Assembly (NCBI RefSeq): GCF_027579695.1
Contig: NC_083570.1
Coordinates: 4,929,001 to 4,993,000 of the forward strand
DNA: 64,000 bases
DNA from: Neoarius graeffei
Taxonomy: Eukaryota > Chordata > Actinopteri > Siluriformes > Ariidae
Reading direction: 5' to 3'
Shown here: positions 62,623 through 64,000 of the stretch, piece by piece
Position numbering within the stretch: the first letter of the stretch is position 1
Layout: each line of letters begins with the position of its first letter
The notes under the pieces: model-generated
Told to the model about the DNA's origin: nothing
What the model saw: the letters and a program-made list of their open reading frames with translations, nothing else
Database searches by the model: none
Translations under genes and position numbers: made by a program

Positions 62623-64000
62623 TTATTGAAGTGTTAATTCATTTGAAACAAACTTTTTGTAAGCACAGCCTTTTTCTATATATTGTTTCTTGGGTGTTTT
62701 TTTTTTTTTAATACTTGCAATAGATTGAAGATTTCTGTTATCAGTGTCTCACTCTGTGGCTGGCATGTTATTGGTGCATCAGACGTGTTCGTGTGTTAGG
62801 CCTATTTGGCACACACAAATTGAAGCTTCAATTTGGAGGCCCTTCATTCAAAAGAGCACTCTGGGGGTTCATGATGACCTTATCATTAAGTGTAAATGCA
62901 CTGATGAATGTTTGAATAAAACATTCAACAGCAAGAAGCTAATCGTTGTTGCTACTTCCTGCCTGGACTACTGCAATCCTTTTTCCTGACTTTGCCTTTC
63001 CTCATTTTATTTTTGTCAGATTCATTGGCATTATATCCAGAATTACAGTTTGAATATTAAAGTATATAAGTCTACACCAGCACTTTTATATATACCATAC
63101 AAGTACTAGTGAATAAGGTTTACCTTAACATTACAGAGAAAAACATCAGTATGGACATGCGTGTAAGCCTTTATAAAATGAGCTACATATTTAGAGTTTG
63201 AATGTAAAAATATACGGATATAAAACTAATCTTTTTCCTTATAATTACAGAGAAAAACATTGGGTTGTTAGTGTGGACATAAACCTTTATATAAAAAACC
63301 ACATTTAATTAAAGTTTGAATGTAAAAGTACTCATAAATCTAAAACTAATAAGATTTACTTAAATTACAGAGAAATGTTAGATTGTTAGTATTAATTGTT
63401 AATAATTAATAATATTATTAATAGTATATTAATAATTAATAGTATATTAGTATAATTAATAGTATATTAATAATAATTAATAGTATTATTGAAGTGTTAA
63501 TTCATTTGAAACAAACTTTTTGTAAGCACAGCCTTTTTCTATATATTGTTTCTTGGGTGTTTTTTTTTTTTTAATACTTGCAATAGATTGAAGATTTCTG
63601 TTATCAGTGTCTCACTCTGTGGCTGGCATGTTATTGGTGCATCAGACGTGTTCGTGTGTTAGGCCTATTTGGCACACACAAATTGAAGCTTCAATTTGGA
63701 GGCCCTTCATTCAAAAGAGCACTCTGGGGGTTCATGATGACCTTATCATTAAGTGTAAATGCACTGATGAATGTTTGAATAAAACATTCAACAGCAAGAA
63801 GCTAATCGTTGTTGCTACTTCCTGCCTGGACTACTGCAATCCTTTTTCCTGACTTTGCCTTTCCTCATTTTATTTTTGTCAGATTCATTGGCATTATATC
63901 CAGAATTACAGTTTGAATATTAAAGTATATAAGTCTACACCAGCACTTTTATATATACCATACAAGTACTAGTGAATAAGGTTTACCTTAACATTACAGA
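62623..64000. repeat. Tandem duplication, 863-bp unit, second copy runs off the window
   Basis: 62623-63485 is repeated from 63486. The encoded 81-codon frame (62744-62989 and 63607-63852) is identical in both copies, and by eye the rest differs at most in a T-run length. Inside the unit, three diverged copies of a roughly 117-bp repeat (from about 63050, 63199 and 63316, each with ATTACAGAGAAA) and a TTAATAATTAATAGTA-rich stretch (63395-63485) are seen. Confidence 0.93.

Overview
The window is typical of a teleost fish genome. There is no operon structure, coding runs are broken by splice-site-like junctions, microsatellites are abundant, and most of the sequence is transposable elements of fish-type families inserted into one another. 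The one host gene I can name is a broken copy of gsdf (gonadal soma derived factor, a fish TGF-beta ligand) on the minus strand at 19510-23113. A catfish- or carp-like species is possible, but the sequence does not settle it. Family names are from memory of protein motifs; no database search was run.

Layout. 1-6526: a BEL/Pao retrotransposon, minus strand, with one uninterrupted gag-pol frame of 1765 codons that runs off the window start. 6778-13885: hAT-type pieces and MITEs, several bounded by exact 8-bp target duplications (7917-9796, 8295-8550, 10104-10839). 13886-14153: a partial Gypsy LTR, then a 39-bp minisatellite. 15542-18038: a decayed CACTA/EnSpm transposase-derived gene with a SAM-like last exon. 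18557-18709: an ATGG microsatellite. 19510-23113: gsdf, split by a 917-bp hAT-like element in exon 2 and carrying stops in exon 3. 23337-24823: a 211-bp duplicated block, one copy followed by an ISL2EU-like DNA transposon. 24440-26545: a 27-bp minisatellite.

26546-48720 is one nested structure. An L2/CR1-type LINE is split inside ORF1 by a Gypsy retrotransposon (27187-47201, minus strand, tRNA-Thr-type primer site, CACT target duplication). Its internal region is broken by a 3.1-kb DNA element (28473-31563, itself holding a hAT and a foldback MITE) and by a hairpin MITE near 35.7-36.2 kb. Its 5' LTR is split by an 8731-bp element (37741-46471) with terminal inverted repeats and two long 72-bp repeat arrays in opposite orientation. 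That element, flanked by an exact 8-bp duplication and with a matching empty site in the partner LTR, is the most unusual object here.

49275-54966 is a young-looking endogenous retrovirus, minus strand. Its 431-bp LTRs differ at one position by eye, it has a tRNA-Trp primer site and a TATAC duplication, and its pol frame is open, but gag, protease and env are cut down. 55092-61160 holds two broken hAT genes, interrupted by a Harbinger-like MITE and an L2 LINE. 61353-61928 is a foldback element. The window ends inside a tandem duplication of 863-bp units.

Nothing in the window forms a working host pathway. The elements interact by insertion: repeated copies and paralogous empty sites let the order of events be read directly.
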